A stretch of 64,000 bases of DNA from Clostridiales bacterium NK3B98 (GTDB lineage Bacteria > Bacillota > Clostridia > Oscillospirales > Oscillospiraceae), in assembly GCA_000421005.1 (NCBI GenBank), contig ATWA01000007.1, positions 1 through 64,000 on the forward strand. The letters run 5' to 3'. The notes under the pieces are model-generated. The model was not told the origin of the DNA and made no database searches. It saw only the letters and a list, made by a program, of their open reading frames with translations. Made by a program: the position numbers and the translations under genes. This document shows positions 31,974 through 40,842 of the stretch, one piece after another (positions within the stretch are counted from its first letter, which is position 1; each line of letters begins with the position of its first letter).

Positions 31974-34535
31974 ATGTTTACGGTCAATATCAACGGCGTG
32001 GATTACCAGTGCGCCCATGACAAAAAGCTGCTGCGCTTTCTCCGGGACGACCTTCACCTCACTGCCGCCAAGGACGGATGCAGCGAGGGTGTGTGCGGCA
32101 CCTGCACCGTGCTGGTGGACGGAAAGAAAACAAAAGCCTGTGTGGTGCCCCTCAGCAAGCTGGAGGGCAAAAGGGTGGTCACCGTGGAGGGCATCGACCC
32201 GGCGGAGATGCGGGTCTATGAGCATTGCTTTGCCCAGGCGGGAGCGGTTCAGTGCGGCTTCTGTATCCCCGGCATGATTATCTCCGCCAAAAGCCTGCTG
32301 GACGAAAACCTGACCCCTACCCGGGCAGATGTGAAAAAGGCCATTCGGGGCAACCTGTGCCGCTGCACCGGGTATCAGAAAATTGAGGACGCCATTCTCA
32401 TGGCGGCGGACTTCTTCCGGGAGGGGCGGGAGATTCCCCCTGCCCCCAAGACGCTGCACATGAACGAGCACGCCAAGCGTCTGGACGCTGCGGAAAAGGT
32501 AAACGGCACCGGACTTTATGCGGATGATTTGGATTTCCCCGGGATGCTCTACGCCAAGATGGTGTTTTCCAAATATCCCCGGGCACGGATTGACAGAATT
32601 GATGTGTCCAAAGCCCTCGCTCACCCGGACTGCGTGGAGATTCTCACCAAAGGGGACGTGCCCTGCAATAAAATCGGCCACATCAAGCAGGATTGGGATG
32701 TGATGATGGGGGTTGGAGACATCACCCGGTATATGGGCAATGTGCTGGCAGTGGTCGCCTCCAATCACCGGGACAAGCTGGACGAAATCGCCGCTCTGGT
32801 GGAGGTGGAATACACCGAATTGGAGCCTGTGACCAATCCCTTTGACGCACTCCGGGGAGACGCCCCATTGATTCACCCCGACGGCAACGTGATGAGCCGG
32901 GCAAATCTGGTGCGGGGCAACGCAGACGAGGCCATCCGCAACTCCAAATATGTGGTCACCCGGAAGTACAAAACCTCTTGGCAGGAGCATGGCTTTATGG
33001 AGCCGGAGTGCGCCGTGGCGCTGCCTGAGGGGGAGGATGGTCTGCTGATTTACACCACCAGTCAGTCCATTTACGACGTACAGCGAGAGTGCTCCACTAT
33101 GCTGAAGCTGCCTCCGGAAAAGGTGCATTGCCGGGCTCCGCTGGTGGGCGGCGGCTTTGGCGGCAAGGAGGATATGTCGGTGCAGCCCTACGCCGCCCTG
33201 ATGGCATGGGTGACCAAGCGCCCGGTGAAGGTAAAGTACACCCGTCAGGAGTCGCTGGCCTATCATGTGAAGCGGCACCCCATGGAGATGGAATTTACCA
33301 CCGCCTGCGACGAAAACGGCCACCTCACCGGCATGAAGGGGATTATCATTGCCGATACCGGCGCTTATGCCTCTCTGGGCGGTCCGGTGCTGCACCGTGC
33401 CTGTACCCATGCCGCAGGGCCGTACAACTATCAGAACATCGACATTTTCGGCATGAGCGTCTACACCAACAACCTCCCCTCCGGGGCGTTCCGGGGATTT
33501 GGCGTCACCCAGAGCTGCTTTGCCACCGAGATGAACATCAACCTGCTGGCAGAGATGTGCGGGCTGGACCCCTGGGAGTTCCGCCGCCGCAATGCCATTC
33601 AGCCGGGGGATATTCTCCCCAACGGTCAGACCGCTGACCCCAACACCAATATGGCCGCCTGTCTGGACGCGGTGAAGGATGTGTACTACGGCAACAAGTA
33701 TGCCGGAATCGCCTGCGGGTTCAAAAACTCCGGCACCGGAATGGGCAAAAAGGACATTGGACGGGTACTGCTCAGCGTGGAGGGAGGCAAAATCCATATC
33801 CGTACCTCCGCCTCCTGCATGGGGCAGGGCATCGGACAGATGACGCTGACGGAAATCTGCCATGTCACCGACCTTGACCCCGCCCTGTTCGTCTTTGAAA
33901 ATGCGGACACAGTGCGCACCCCGGATGCCGGCACCTCCACCGCCTCCCGTCAGACGGTGATGACCGGAGAGGCTGCAAGGCGGGTCGGTGAAAAGCTGAA
34001 AGCCGCACTGGAAAAGCATACCTTAGCCGAGTTGGAAGGACAGGAGTTTTTGGGAGAATACTCCGCCAAAACCGACCCGCTGGGCGCTATCAAGGAAAAC
34101 CCGGTGAGCCATATCTCCTACTCCTACGGGGCGCAGGTGATCGTGCTCAACGAGGAGGGGAAAATCACCAAGGCGGTTTCCGCCTTTGATGTGGGCACCC
34201 CGGTGAATATCCAGTCGGTAGAGGGACAGATTGAGGGCGGTATGCTCATGGGCATTGGCTACGGCGTTACCGAGAAGGTTGAAGTAGAAAACGGACGGTT
34301 TATGAGCAGATTCGGCACCATCGGCTTGATGCGTGCGGACGCAGCGCCGGAATTGGAGGTCATTCTCTGCCAGCCCAAGGAGGAAGACAAGCTGCCCTTC
34401 TCCCTGGGCGCCAAGGGCTGCGGCGAGCTGTGCATGATTCCCACCGCTCCCGCCTGTGCCCATGCCTATTACCGCTACGACGGAAAATTCCGCCAGAGTC
34501 TGCCGCTGGAGGATACCCCTTACCGGAAAAAGTGA
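31974..34535 (+). CDS. Fused 2Fe-2S / molybdenum hydroxylase, selenium-dependent xanthine dehydrogenase type
   Basis: An 853-residue protein. Residues 1-160 are a two-cluster [2Fe-2S] domain (DGCSEGVCGTCTVLVDG; QCGFCIPGMI; CRCTGYQKI). The rest is a molybdenum domain: GTGLYADDLDFPGMLY, VGGGFGGKEDMSVQP, RQESLAYHVKRHPMEM, SGAFRGFGVTQS, GIGQMTLTEICH and GAKGCGELCMIP. The length and the Fe-S fusion match the family called selenium-dependent xanthine dehydrogenase. AAAGGAG precedes the ATG. Presence of selenium is a family inference: the labile Se is not encoded as selenocysteine. Confidence 0.9.
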   Translation: MFTVNINGVDYQCAHDKKLLRFLRDDLHLTAAKDGCSEGVCGTCTVLVDGKKTKACVVPLSKLEGKRVVTVEGIDPAEMRVYEHCFAQAGAVQCGFCIPGMIISAKSLLDENLTPTRADVKKAIRGNLCRCTGYQKIEDAILMAADFFREGREIPPAPKTLHMNEHAKRLDAAEKVNGTGLYADDLDFPGMLYAKMVFSKYPRARIDRIDVSKALAHPDCVEILTKGDVPCNKIGHIKQDWDVMMGVGDITRYMGNVLAVVASNHRDKLDEIAALVEVEYTELEPVTNPFDALRGDAPLIHPDGNVMSRANLVRGNADEAIRNSKYVVTRKYKTSWQEHGFMEPECAVALPEGEDGLLIYTTSQSIYDVQRECSTMLKLPPEKVHCRAPLVGGGFGGKEDMSVQPYAALMAWVTKRPVKVKYTRQESLAYHVKRHPMEMEFTTACDENGHLTGMKGIIIADTGAYASLGGPVLHRACTHAAGPYNYQNIDIFGMSVYTNNLPSGAFRGFGVTQSCFATEMNINLLAEMCGLDPWEFRRRNAIQPGDILPNGQTADPNTNMAACLDAVKDVYYGNKYAGIACGFKNSGTGMGKKDIGRVLLSVEGGKIHIRTSASCMGQGIGQMTLTEICHVTDLDPALFVFENADTVRTPDAGTSTASRQTVMTGEAARRVGEKLKAALEKHTLAELEGQEFLGEYSAKTDPLGAIKENPVSHISYSYGAQVIVLNEEGKITKAVSAFDVGTPVNIQSVEGQIEGGMLMGIGYGVTEKVEVENGRFMSRFGTIGLMRADAAPELEVILCQPKEEDKLPFSLGAKGCGELCMIPTAPACAHAYYRYDGKFRQSLPLEDTPYRKK

Positions 34536-34546
34536 TATCTCTGTGC

Positions 34547-34581
34547 AAAAACGGCTGTCTTCCGTGGAAGGCAGCCGTTTT
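34547..34581 (+). terminator. Terminator of the molybdenum hydroxylase cluster (bidirectional)
   Basis: AAAACGGCTGTCTTCC pairs with GGAAGGCAGCCGTTTT (34566-34581); lies between two converging genes. Confidence 0.9.
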
Positions 34582-34582
34582 G

Positions 34583-35395
34583 TTATGGATTGAGTAAAAA
34601 GTGCTTGATCCTTCGGTTGAAGTCGGTCATCTCCTGCTCATACACCCCGTGGCTCTGGCCGGGATAGAAATGGAGCTTTGCGTGAGGAATCCCCCTTGCC
34701 AGCTCCAGGGAGGCCTGTGCCCCCACCACCTGATCCCGCTCCCCGCCCAGCACCAGCGTTGGGACGGTGATTTCCCAGAGCCGGTCAGAGACGCTGTGGG
34801 TGAGACAGCTATGGCACAGCGTGAGAAACCGCTCGTATTCCTTCGGCGGCATCAGCCTGCCCACCAGCCGGGACTGTAAGACGCCCTGTCTCTGGTATGC
34901 CCCGGTATAGGAGCGGCGGGCGGTGTCCTCCATAATGGCGGCAAATTTCCGCTGCCGGGCCAGCCTGATCCAGTGTGAAAGCGCCTGTTCCATCACCGGG
35001 GTGGGACTGGCTGCCGTCACCGCAAGCACCAGCCTTCTCACCCGCTGAGGGTAGAGCAGTGCCAGCCACTGGGCGATCATTCCCCCCTGAGAGACGCCTA
35101 CCACGTCCGCTTGCTCCAATCCCTCCGCTTCCATCCAGCAGGCAATGTCTTTCGCCATGTCTCCCGTGGACCAGAGCTTGGGCAGCGGCTCCCGACGGCT
35201 CAGCACATAGACCCGAAAGTCCCGGGCAAAGGTGCGATAGAGCAGAGAGAAGGGCAGCGCCAGCCCCTTGGCTGTGCGGAAGCCGTCTCCCACGCCGGGA
35301 AGCAGGAGCATGGGTCTGTCTCCCTCGCCAAAGGAAATATAGTCAAAGTGCCAGCCGTCTCCCTGAAAGGTATGGTCCTCTGCAAATCCGCTCAT
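34583..35395 (-). CDS. Alpha/beta hydrolase
   Basis: A 270-residue cytosolic alpha/beta hydrolase: oxyanion region MLLLPGVGDGFRT, nucleophile elbow VGVSQGGMIAQ, an acid in VLGGERDQVVG and the catalytic histidine in YPGQSHGVYEQ. AAGGAGA precedes the ATG at 35395; the open frame upstream overlaps the channel gene and is not real. It lies 10 bases downstream of the channel gene, so the two share a transcript. Substrate unknown. Confidence 0.85.
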   Translation of the reverse strand: MSGFAEDHTFQGDGWHFDYISFGEGDRPMLLLPGVGDGFRTAKGLALPFSLLYRTFARDFRVYVLSRREPLPKLWSTGDMAKDIACWMEAEGLEQADVVGVSQGGMIAQWLALLYPQRVRRLVLAVTAASPTPVMEQALSHWIRLARQRKFAAIMEDTARRSYTGAYQRQGVLQSRLVGRLMPPKEYERFLTLCHSCLTHSVSDRLWEITVPTLVLGGERDQVVGAQASLELARGIPHAKLHFYPGQSHGVYEQEMTDFNRRIKHFLLNP

Positions 35396-35405
35396 ATCTC
35401 TCTCC

Positions 35406-36587
35406 TTATATCCACACCTCGCCGCTGCGGCGCTTTGCCCGGTAGAGCAGCACCGTGTCGTTCTCTTGCAAAAGGGTGTCCTCCGCCGGAGCGAACAGCC
35501 CTTTCCCCCGGCGCAGCAGCACCACCATCGTCCTGCGGGACAAATCCAGCTCCCCGACCCTCTGGCCAATCCAGGGATGCCCCGGATTCATGGTGGTCTC
35601 CCGGAGGGCGATTTCCCCGTCCTGCTCTCTCCGGTCTGCGGCAAGCACCAGCTCGTCCCCCGTCTGCAAAACCAGCTCCCGGCGTGGAGGCAGCACCCGC
35701 TCTCCCCTGCGGACAAGGGCGGCGGTCAGCTCCGGCGGCAGGGGCAGCTCCCAGATGGAACGTCCCGACCATGGATGCCCCTGCTCCAATTTCATCCGCA
35801 CAAAGGTAAGGTCGCATTCCTCCGCCCCTGCGGATTTTGCCCGGGTATACTGCTCCACAAAGCCAGCGGAGAGAATACCGGTGGGGATGGCGACCATGCC
35901 CACCCCCAGAAAGGTGATTAAGATACCAAACACCCGCCCTGCCGCCGTCACCGGGTAGATGTCCCCGTAACCCACCGTGAGCAGGGTGGAAACCGCCCAC
36001 CAGAAACCGGAAAAGGCGTTTCGGAATACCTCCGGCTGGGCTTCATGCTCCAGAGAATACATACAGAGGGAGGATGCGGTCATCAGCACCAATATGATGA
36101 AGATGGAGGATACCAGTTGATCCCGCTTGCTCTTGACCACATCGCCGATCACGCTGAGGGCATCGTAATAGGCGTTGATGCGAAACAGCCGGAGAATCCG
36201 AAATACCCGGAACATCCGAAAGGCCACCACACCCGCCGGGAAAAACACCGGAAGATAATAGGGCGCAAAGGACAGCAGGTCCACAATCCCCGCAAAGGAG
36301 AACACATACCGTCCCACTGCCGCCACGCCCCGGCTCTCCGGATAGAGATATTCCGCCGTCCACACCCGAAGGGCGTATTCCACGGTGAAGAACACCACCG
36401 TCACCAGCTCCACGGCGAAGAGCAGGTCATGGTAGGGCGCTACCGAGTCAAAGGTATCTGCAATGGCCAGAAAGAGATTGGTGAGAATCATCACCATCAC
36501 AGTGATGTCAAAGGCACGGCTGGGCAGGTCGCTGTCCTGTCCGATTTGGATAATGTCAAAAATGCGGTGCTTGGTGTGCTTGCGCAT
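35406..36587 (-). CDS. Kv-type potassium channel with two RCK-C (TrkA-C) domains
   Basis: A 393-residue six-helix channel. S4 carries regularly spaced arginines (FRMFRVFRILRLFRIN), the selectivity filter is TVGYGD (about residue 219), and the C-terminus has two TrkA-C-like domains (about 265-325 and 330-393: GRSIWELPLPPELTAALVRR; GQRVGELDLSRRTMVVLLRR). No RCK-N nucleotide domain is present. GGAGAGG precedes the ATG. Tandem TrkA-C on a voltage-sensor channel is less usual than full RCK domains and suggests ligand gating, possibly by a cyclic dinucleotide, as known for other RCK-C proteins (inference). Confidence 0.9.
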   Translation of the reverse strand: MRKHTKHRIFDIIQIGQDSDLPSRAFDITVMVMILTNLFLAIADTFDSVAPYHDLLFAVELVTVVFFTVEYALRVWTAEYLYPESRGVAAVGRYVFSFAGIVDLLSFAPYYLPVFFPAGVVAFRMFRVFRILRLFRINAYYDALSVIGDVVKSKRDQLVSSIFIILVLMTASSLCMYSLEHEAQPEVFRNAFSGFWWAVSTLLTVGYGDIYPVTAAGRVFGILITFLGVGMVAIPTGILSAGFVEQYTRAKSAGAEECDLTFVRMKLEQGHPWSGRSIWELPLPPELTAALVRRGERVLPPRRELVLQTGDELVLAADRREQDGEIALRETTMNPGHPWIGQRVGELDLSRRTMVVLLRRGKGLFAPAEDTLLQENDTVLLYRAKRRSGEVWI

Positions 36588-36746
36588 AAACCCCGGCTCC
36601 TCTCCTCCGGTCTTGGCCGGATGGTTGCTCTGAGGATATTATACCGCCATCCCGGATAGGGGGAAAGCCTTTTTTCCGTCTCTTTCGGTTTTCTTTTCCA
36701 TGTCAGCTCTTTGCAAAAAAAGCTTGTTGAAATTCTCCGTTTAGGG

Positions 36747-36775
36747 TTGCCTGTGACTCTTATGATTGATATAAT
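36747..36775 (+). promoter_or_regulatory. Promoter of the pRiA4b-ORF3-like gene
   Basis: TTGCCT (36747-36752), 17 bases, TATAAT (36770-36775); start codon 72 bases downstream. Confidence 0.7.
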
Positions 36776-36847
36776 GGTGGGGTATCCTGATTGACACCCG
36801 GCGGGAACAATGCTGTTCCGAGCCGTTTTTCGTAGAAAGGAGCCGCC

Positions 36848-38545
36848 ATGCCCTCCGACCGTCTGTTTGAACTGGCACTTGCCTTTCGCAAAACCAACCT
36901 TTGGAAACGCCTCTACGACACGGAATTGTTCGCCTTTTCCGCCCCAGACGGGGAAATTGCTTACGCCTGCGTGATGGGACACAATGGCCAGCATTTGGCG
37001 CTGGGGATTTATCCCGGCTCCTCCGGGCTGGACTCCTTTCGCCGCATTTTGCAGGCCGGTGACGATCTTCCACCTGCCTCCCGTCATGAATTGCTATTCT
37101 CTCAGGACTGTGTGCAATGCTCCTTTGAGAACACTGATGACCTGATTGACGACCAACTGGAGCAGGCTCGCCGGTATGCCCGGAGCAACGGGATTTCCTT
37201 CCGGGGCAAGCACGCCTTCCCCGCCTTTACCCGCTACCAGCCCTACCGGATGCCCTGGCCTGTGCGCACCCAGGAAGACGAGGCGCTGCTTTGCCGGGGA
37301 TTGGAGGCTGCACTGGATTTAGACACCTTGTTGCGGCAGGAGTCCAAGCAGGTGTTGGGTCTGCGCCCCTGTATCCCCTGTCAGGGAGAGATTCCATTTT
37401 TATCCCACAACGAGATGGGCGGTCCTGTGGCGGAGCGGGTCACACTCCCTCCTGAGACAGAGCCGGACTATCCCGCTCCTATGCTGGAGGATGAGCTGAC
37501 GGTGCGCAGAATCTCACGTCTCAAGCGCAGCGGTACATGGCAGTGTGAATTGATGTGGGCGCAGCAGGCAGTCGCAGATGACGACGGCGGCGCTCCCTGC
37601 TTTCCGGCGTTTCTGCTGTGTTGGAGCGACATCACCGACCAGGTTTTCACCACCGATCTGGTGACATTGCCCTTTGACCACCCGGACAAGGTGCTGGGCG
37701 GTCTGTGCGAACAAATGCTTCGTGCCAATCTCCGCCCCAAAACGCTGCTGGTCCGGGAAAGGCGCACCTATGCGCTGCTCAGCCGTCTGTGCGCCGCTCT
37801 GGGCATTGCGCTGAAGCAGCAGGATGAGCTGGAACCGCTGGAGAACGCAGAGCTGAGTTACTATCAGTTCAGTGAGGACGAAACGGAGGAGGACGAACTT
37901 TCCATGCTGGTGGAAATGCTCTCCGATCTCAGTCCGGTGGAGTTGGCACATATGCCGGGAGAATTGCGGGAGCAGTTAGAGGCGCTCAATGACGCAGACC
38001 TGCTGCCCCCTGAGCTGTCCCACAAGCTGGCATTGGCGTTTGCGCCCGCCCCTTCTTCCAAGGTCACCCGGCTGCCAAAAAAGGGCAGCGCAAAAGGAAA
38101 GCCGAAGCGCAAGTATGCGGATTGCTCCTACGTCATCAGCGTCTCTCTGGGGACGGGCTGCTACCGCCACATCCGTCTCTCCGGTGGGGATACGCTGGAC
38201 GATCTGGCGCAGGACATTTTGGACGCCTTTGATTTTGAAAATGACCATCTCCACCTCTTTGGGATGGACAACCGCACATGGGACAGCAGGGATTGCTACA
38301 GCAATGACCCGGATTCCACCGATCTCCCCATGTCCCGCCATTCCAGCCGGGTTCGGCTGGGGCAGTTGGGGCTGGTGAAAGGGATGGCCTTCAAGTTCCT
38401 GTTTGACTTCGGGGACGAATGGGTCTTTCAGTGCAAGGTGCTGCGAGAGCTGGCAGAGACTACCGACGTGGCTGAGGTGGTTCGCAGCAAGGGGGACGCT
38501 CCCAGTCAGTACGATTACGATGATGATGATTACGACGATGAATAA
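36848..38545 (+). CDS. Large pRiA4b ORF-3-like protein
   Basis: A 565-residue soluble protein. The last 150 residues match the pRiA4b ORF-3 family (YVISVSLGTGCYRHIRLSGGD; FENDHLHLFGMDNR; GMAFKFLFDFGDEWVFQCKV) and end in an Asp/Tyr run (QYDYDDDDYDDE). The first 360 residues (DRLFELALAFRKTNLWKRLYD ... ) resemble an uncharacterised domain often found N-terminal to it in Clostridia. A basic KGSAKGKPKRK linker separates the parts. Function is unknown; the family occurs on plasmids and chromosomes. AAAGGAG precedes the ATG. Confidence 0.8.
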   Translation: MPSDRLFELALAFRKTNLWKRLYDTELFAFSAPDGEIAYACVMGHNGQHLALGIYPGSSGLDSFRRILQAGDDLPPASRHELLFSQDCVQCSFENTDDLIDDQLEQARRYARSNGISFRGKHAFPAFTRYQPYRMPWPVRTQEDEALLCRGLEAALDLDTLLRQESKQVLGLRPCIPCQGEIPFLSHNEMGGPVAERVTLPPETEPDYPAPMLEDELTVRRISRLKRSGTWQCELMWAQQAVADDDGGAPCFPAFLLCWSDITDQVFTTDLVTLPFDHPDKVLGGLCEQMLRANLRPKTLLVRERRTYALLSRLCAALGIALKQQDELEPLENAELSYYQFSEDETEEDELSMLVEMLSDLSPVELAHMPGELREQLEALNDADLLPPELSHKLALAFAPAPSSKVTRLPKKGSAKGKPKRKYADCSYVISVSLGTGCYRHIRLSGGDTLDDLAQDILDAFDFENDHLHLFGMDNRTWDSRDCYSNDPDSTDLPMSRHSSRVRLGQLGLVKGMAFKFLFDFGDEWVFQCKVLRELAETTDVAEVVRSKGDAPSQYDYDDDDYDDE

Positions 38546-38554
38546 AGACAGCAG

Positions 38555-38586
38555 CGAGCGGTGCCTGATGAGTCAGGCACCGCTCG
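38555..38586. terminator. Bidirectional terminator
   Basis: CGAGCGGTGCCTGA (38555-38568) pairs with TCAGGCACCGCTCG (38573-38586) between two converging genes. Confidence 0.85.
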
Positions 38587-38588
38587 TT

Positions 38589-39017
38589 TCAGATCATATA
38601 GTCGTATCCGTCTTCCTCCCGGGACATGAGGCTTTGGATAGTAAAGCCGCTGAGGTAATCCTGCACCACCCGATTCAGCCCCTCCCACATACCAATGGTG
38701 CGGCAGGTGGCCATGCGGGGACAGGCTTTGCTGTCCGCTTCCAGACAGGCGACCGGTGCCAGCGTCCCCTCCATCCGCTCCAGTACATCCAGTACGCTGA
38801 TGGAATCCGGACTGCGGCTGAGACGGTATCCCCCGCCTTTGCCCCGCAATCCTTCCAGAATGCCCCCCTTTACCAGCTCTTTCACTATGCTTTCCAGATA
38901 TTTCTCCGAGATCTCCTGACGCTGGGCAACTTCCTTCAGGGGGACATAGCTCTGGGCGGAATGCTCAGCCAGATCGGTCAAAATCCGAAGGGCATACCGC
39001 CCCTTTGTGGAAATCAT
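38589..39017 (-). CDS. Rrf2-family transcriptional regulator, IscR-like
   Basis: A 142-residue winged-helix protein beginning MISTKGRYALRILTDLAEH, with the recognition helix around ISEKYLESIVKELVKGGIL and GGYRLSR in the wing. Three cysteines in VACLEADSKACPRMATC fit the Fe-S cluster site of IscR, NsrR or CymR-like sensors. The start at 39017 (or the adjacent ATG at 39020) follows GGAGGG. It is a single gene with its own promoter; no isc/suf genes are adjacent, so its regulon is elsewhere. Confidence 0.9.
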   Translation of the reverse strand: MISTKGRYALRILTDLAEHSAQSYVPLKEVAQRQEISEKYLESIVKELVKGGILEGLRGKGGGYRLSRSPDSISVLDVLERMEGTLAPVACLEADSKACPRMATCRTIGMWEGLNRVVQDYLSGFTIQSLMSREEDGYDYMI

Positions 39018-39049
39018 CATACCCTCCACCTCACCTGACGTTTTTACCT

Positions 39050-39078
39050 ATTATACCGTAAGGTTGATAGGATTTCAA
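39050..39078 (-). promoter_or_regulatory. Promoter of the Rrf2 regulator
   Basis: Minus strand TTGAAA (39078-39073), 17 bases, TATAAT (39055-39050). The spacer is a natural place for autoregulation, but no clear palindrome is seen. Confidence 0.8.
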
Positions 39079-39089
39079 GCGGGTCAGCC

Positions 39090-39983
39090 CTACCCGGTCA
39101 CTTTTTCCAAAAACGCTGTGACGTACGCTTCGTATCCCTCCGGGTCGGTGAGTACGCTCTCTGCGTGACCTGCGCCGGGAATCAGATGCAGCTCGTGCAC
39201 GCCTGCGGTTACCTGTTCCATCCGGCGGCTGTGTTCCGGAAGGATGAAGGTGTCCTGCTCACCGTGGAGAAAGAGAATGGGAATTTGATTCCCCGCAAGA
39301 GCATTTACAGGGCACATCTCTGCGTAGCCGTACCCAAAGCGCAGCTTGGCCACCAGACCTGCCAGGTCGATTATCCAGCCGGGCACATGGGCGCTTTTCG
39401 CTCCGTTTTTCAGCACGTCGGCAATGCTGGCAAAACCGCAGTCCGCCACCACAAAGTCAATTTCCGGATGATATTGCAGACAGGCAACCGACGTGGCAGC
39501 GCCGAGGGATTCCCCATGAATACCAAGAAGGGTGAGATCATCATAGCGTGTCCGGGTGTCCCGAATCAGGGCGTCCAGATCCCGCCCCTCCCGGACGGAA
39601 TAGGTACAGAAGGTGGGCTCGTTCTCTCCGTGTCCCCGCAAGTCATAGAGAATCACCTGATAGCCCTGTTTTAAGTAGATTTGCGCATATTTCAGGCTGC
39701 CATACCGATTGTCGGTGTACCCGTGGGAAAGGATGACATATTTTCCGCTGCCCGACCGGTTGACCAGATGCTGCACATGCAGCTCATAGCCCTCAAACCC
39801 GGAAACAGTATAGTCCTGCTTTTCCAGCGTATCGTACCAGTCAATATCATAATGCTCCTGCTGCCACTGTCGTGCCTGTTCCAGCGTCTGACGGGGTATG
39901 CTCACGGTGTAGCCAGCCATAAACCACCCAGCCCCAAGCAACAGCACCAGTACAATCAATAAGATGATAACTGCCAGTTTCAT
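39090..39983 (-). CDS. Membrane-anchored alpha/beta hydrolase
   Basis: A 297-residue protein with an N-terminal hydrophobic anchor (LAVIILLIVLVLLLGAGWF), so the catalytic domain is probably outside the membrane. The hydrolase core has VILSHGYTDNRYGS, YDLRGHGEN, the elbow GIHGESLGAAT, an acid in LHGEQDTFI and the histidine GAGHAESVL. This is the BAAT/dienelactone-type group common in Firmicutes. The ATG at 39983 is used, with GAGGTG upstream; an upstream GTG is a weaker choice. Substrate unknown. Confidence 0.85.
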   Translation of the reverse strand: MKLAVIILLIVLVLLLGAGWFMAGYTVSIPRQTLEQARQWQQEHYDIDWYDTLEKQDYTVSGFEGYELHVQHLVNRSGSGKYVILSHGYTDNRYGSLKYAQIYLKQGYQVILYDLRGHGENEPTFCTYSVREGRDLDALIRDTRTRYDDLTLLGIHGESLGAATSVACLQYHPEIDFVVADCGFASIADVLKNGAKSAHVPGWIIDLAGLVAKLRFGYGYAEMCPVNALAGNQIPILFLHGEQDTFILPEHSRRMEQVTAGVHELHLIPGAGHAESVLTDPEGYEAYVTAFLEKVTG

Positions 39984-40056
39984 TTCCTTCACCTCGTCCT
40001 GTTTCTCTCCTGATTATATCCGAAGTTTTCAGTTCCGACAAGTAGTTTTTCGCTTC

Positions 40057-40085
40057 TTGCTTTTCTTCCCTGGTTCTGCTATCAT
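40057..40085 (+). promoter_or_regulatory. Promoter of the LytTR two-component operon
   Basis: TTGCTT (40057-40062), 17 bases, TATCAT (40080-40085); the start codon is 50 bases downstream. Confidence 0.6.
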
Positions 40086-40134
40086 ATGGTATCGGAGTTT
40101 CTGTATTCGGAATAGGACAATGAGGCGATAGGCG

Positions 40135-40842
40135 ATGCTAAAAATTGCGATTGCAGAAGATGAACAGGTGTTTCGGCAGCAGTTGGGGGATTTTTTGTCC
40201 CGCTATGGCCGGGAGCACCAGTTGGAGCTGGAATATCATTTTTTCACCTCCGGTAAAAATCTGGTAGACGAGTTTAAGCCCGTCTACGACATGGTATTTC
40301 TGGATATCAATATGCCGGATATGTCGGGAATTGAAGCGGCTCAGCACATCCGGAAATGGGACGAGGAAGTGGTGCTTGTGTTTATCACCTCCCTGTCTCA
40401 GTATGCCATCAACGCTTACGAGGTGGGGGCGCTGGATTACCTGCTCAAGCCGCTGGCCTATGAAACCTTTGAGCGCAAATTCGCCCGGGTGGTGCGCCGG
40501 GTGGAGAGCCGGATGGGCTCTACCATCACTCTATCCCTGCCCTCTGGGATGAAGCGGGTACGCACACGGGACATTCTCTATGTGGAGGTGGAAAATCACA
40601 CCCTCCACTACCACACCACCCAGGGCGAAATCGTCCTGAGAGGCACCATGCAGAAAGCGGAACAGTCCCTCTCCCACTATCACTTTGCCAAGTGCAACCA
40701 CTGGTATCTGGTCAATCTGGCTCATGTCTCTGAGATTCGCAAAAACAGCGTCATCGTAGAGGGCCACGAGCTGGAGATGAGCCGCCGCAGCCGCTCTGCT
40801 TTTCTCGCCGCCATGGCGGACAGCATGGGAGGCGAGGCATGA
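40135..40842 (+). CDS. LytTR-type response regulator (AgrA/VirR-like)
   Basis: A 235-residue regulator: receiver domain (about 1-120) with acidic pocket AEDE, phosphoacceptor in VFLDINMPDMSG and a YLLKPLAYE lysine, then a LytTR DNA-binding domain (about 135-230: RVRTRDILYVEVENHTLHYHT; FAKCNHWYLVNLAHVSEI). It overlaps the kinase gene by 4 bases. LytTR regulators bind paired 9-bp repeats; I could not find a convincing pair in nearby promoters. Confidence 0.93.
   Translation: MLKIAIAEDEQVFRQQLGDFLSRYGREHQLELEYHFFTSGKNLVDEFKPVYDMVFLDINMPDMSGIEAAQHIRKWDEEVVLVFITSLSQYAINAYEVGALDYLLKPLAYETFERKFARVVRRVESRMGSTITLSLPSGMKRVRTRDILYVEVENHTLHYHTTQGEIVLRGTMQKAEQSLSHYHFAKCNHWYLVNLAHVSEIRKNSVIVEGHELEMSRRSRSAFLAAMADSMGGEA

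Noticed and set aside
31974-34535. A selenocysteine codon in the selenium-dependent-type hydroxylase
   Set aside because: No in-frame TGA occurs; the selenium of this family is a labile cofactor atom, not selenocysteine.
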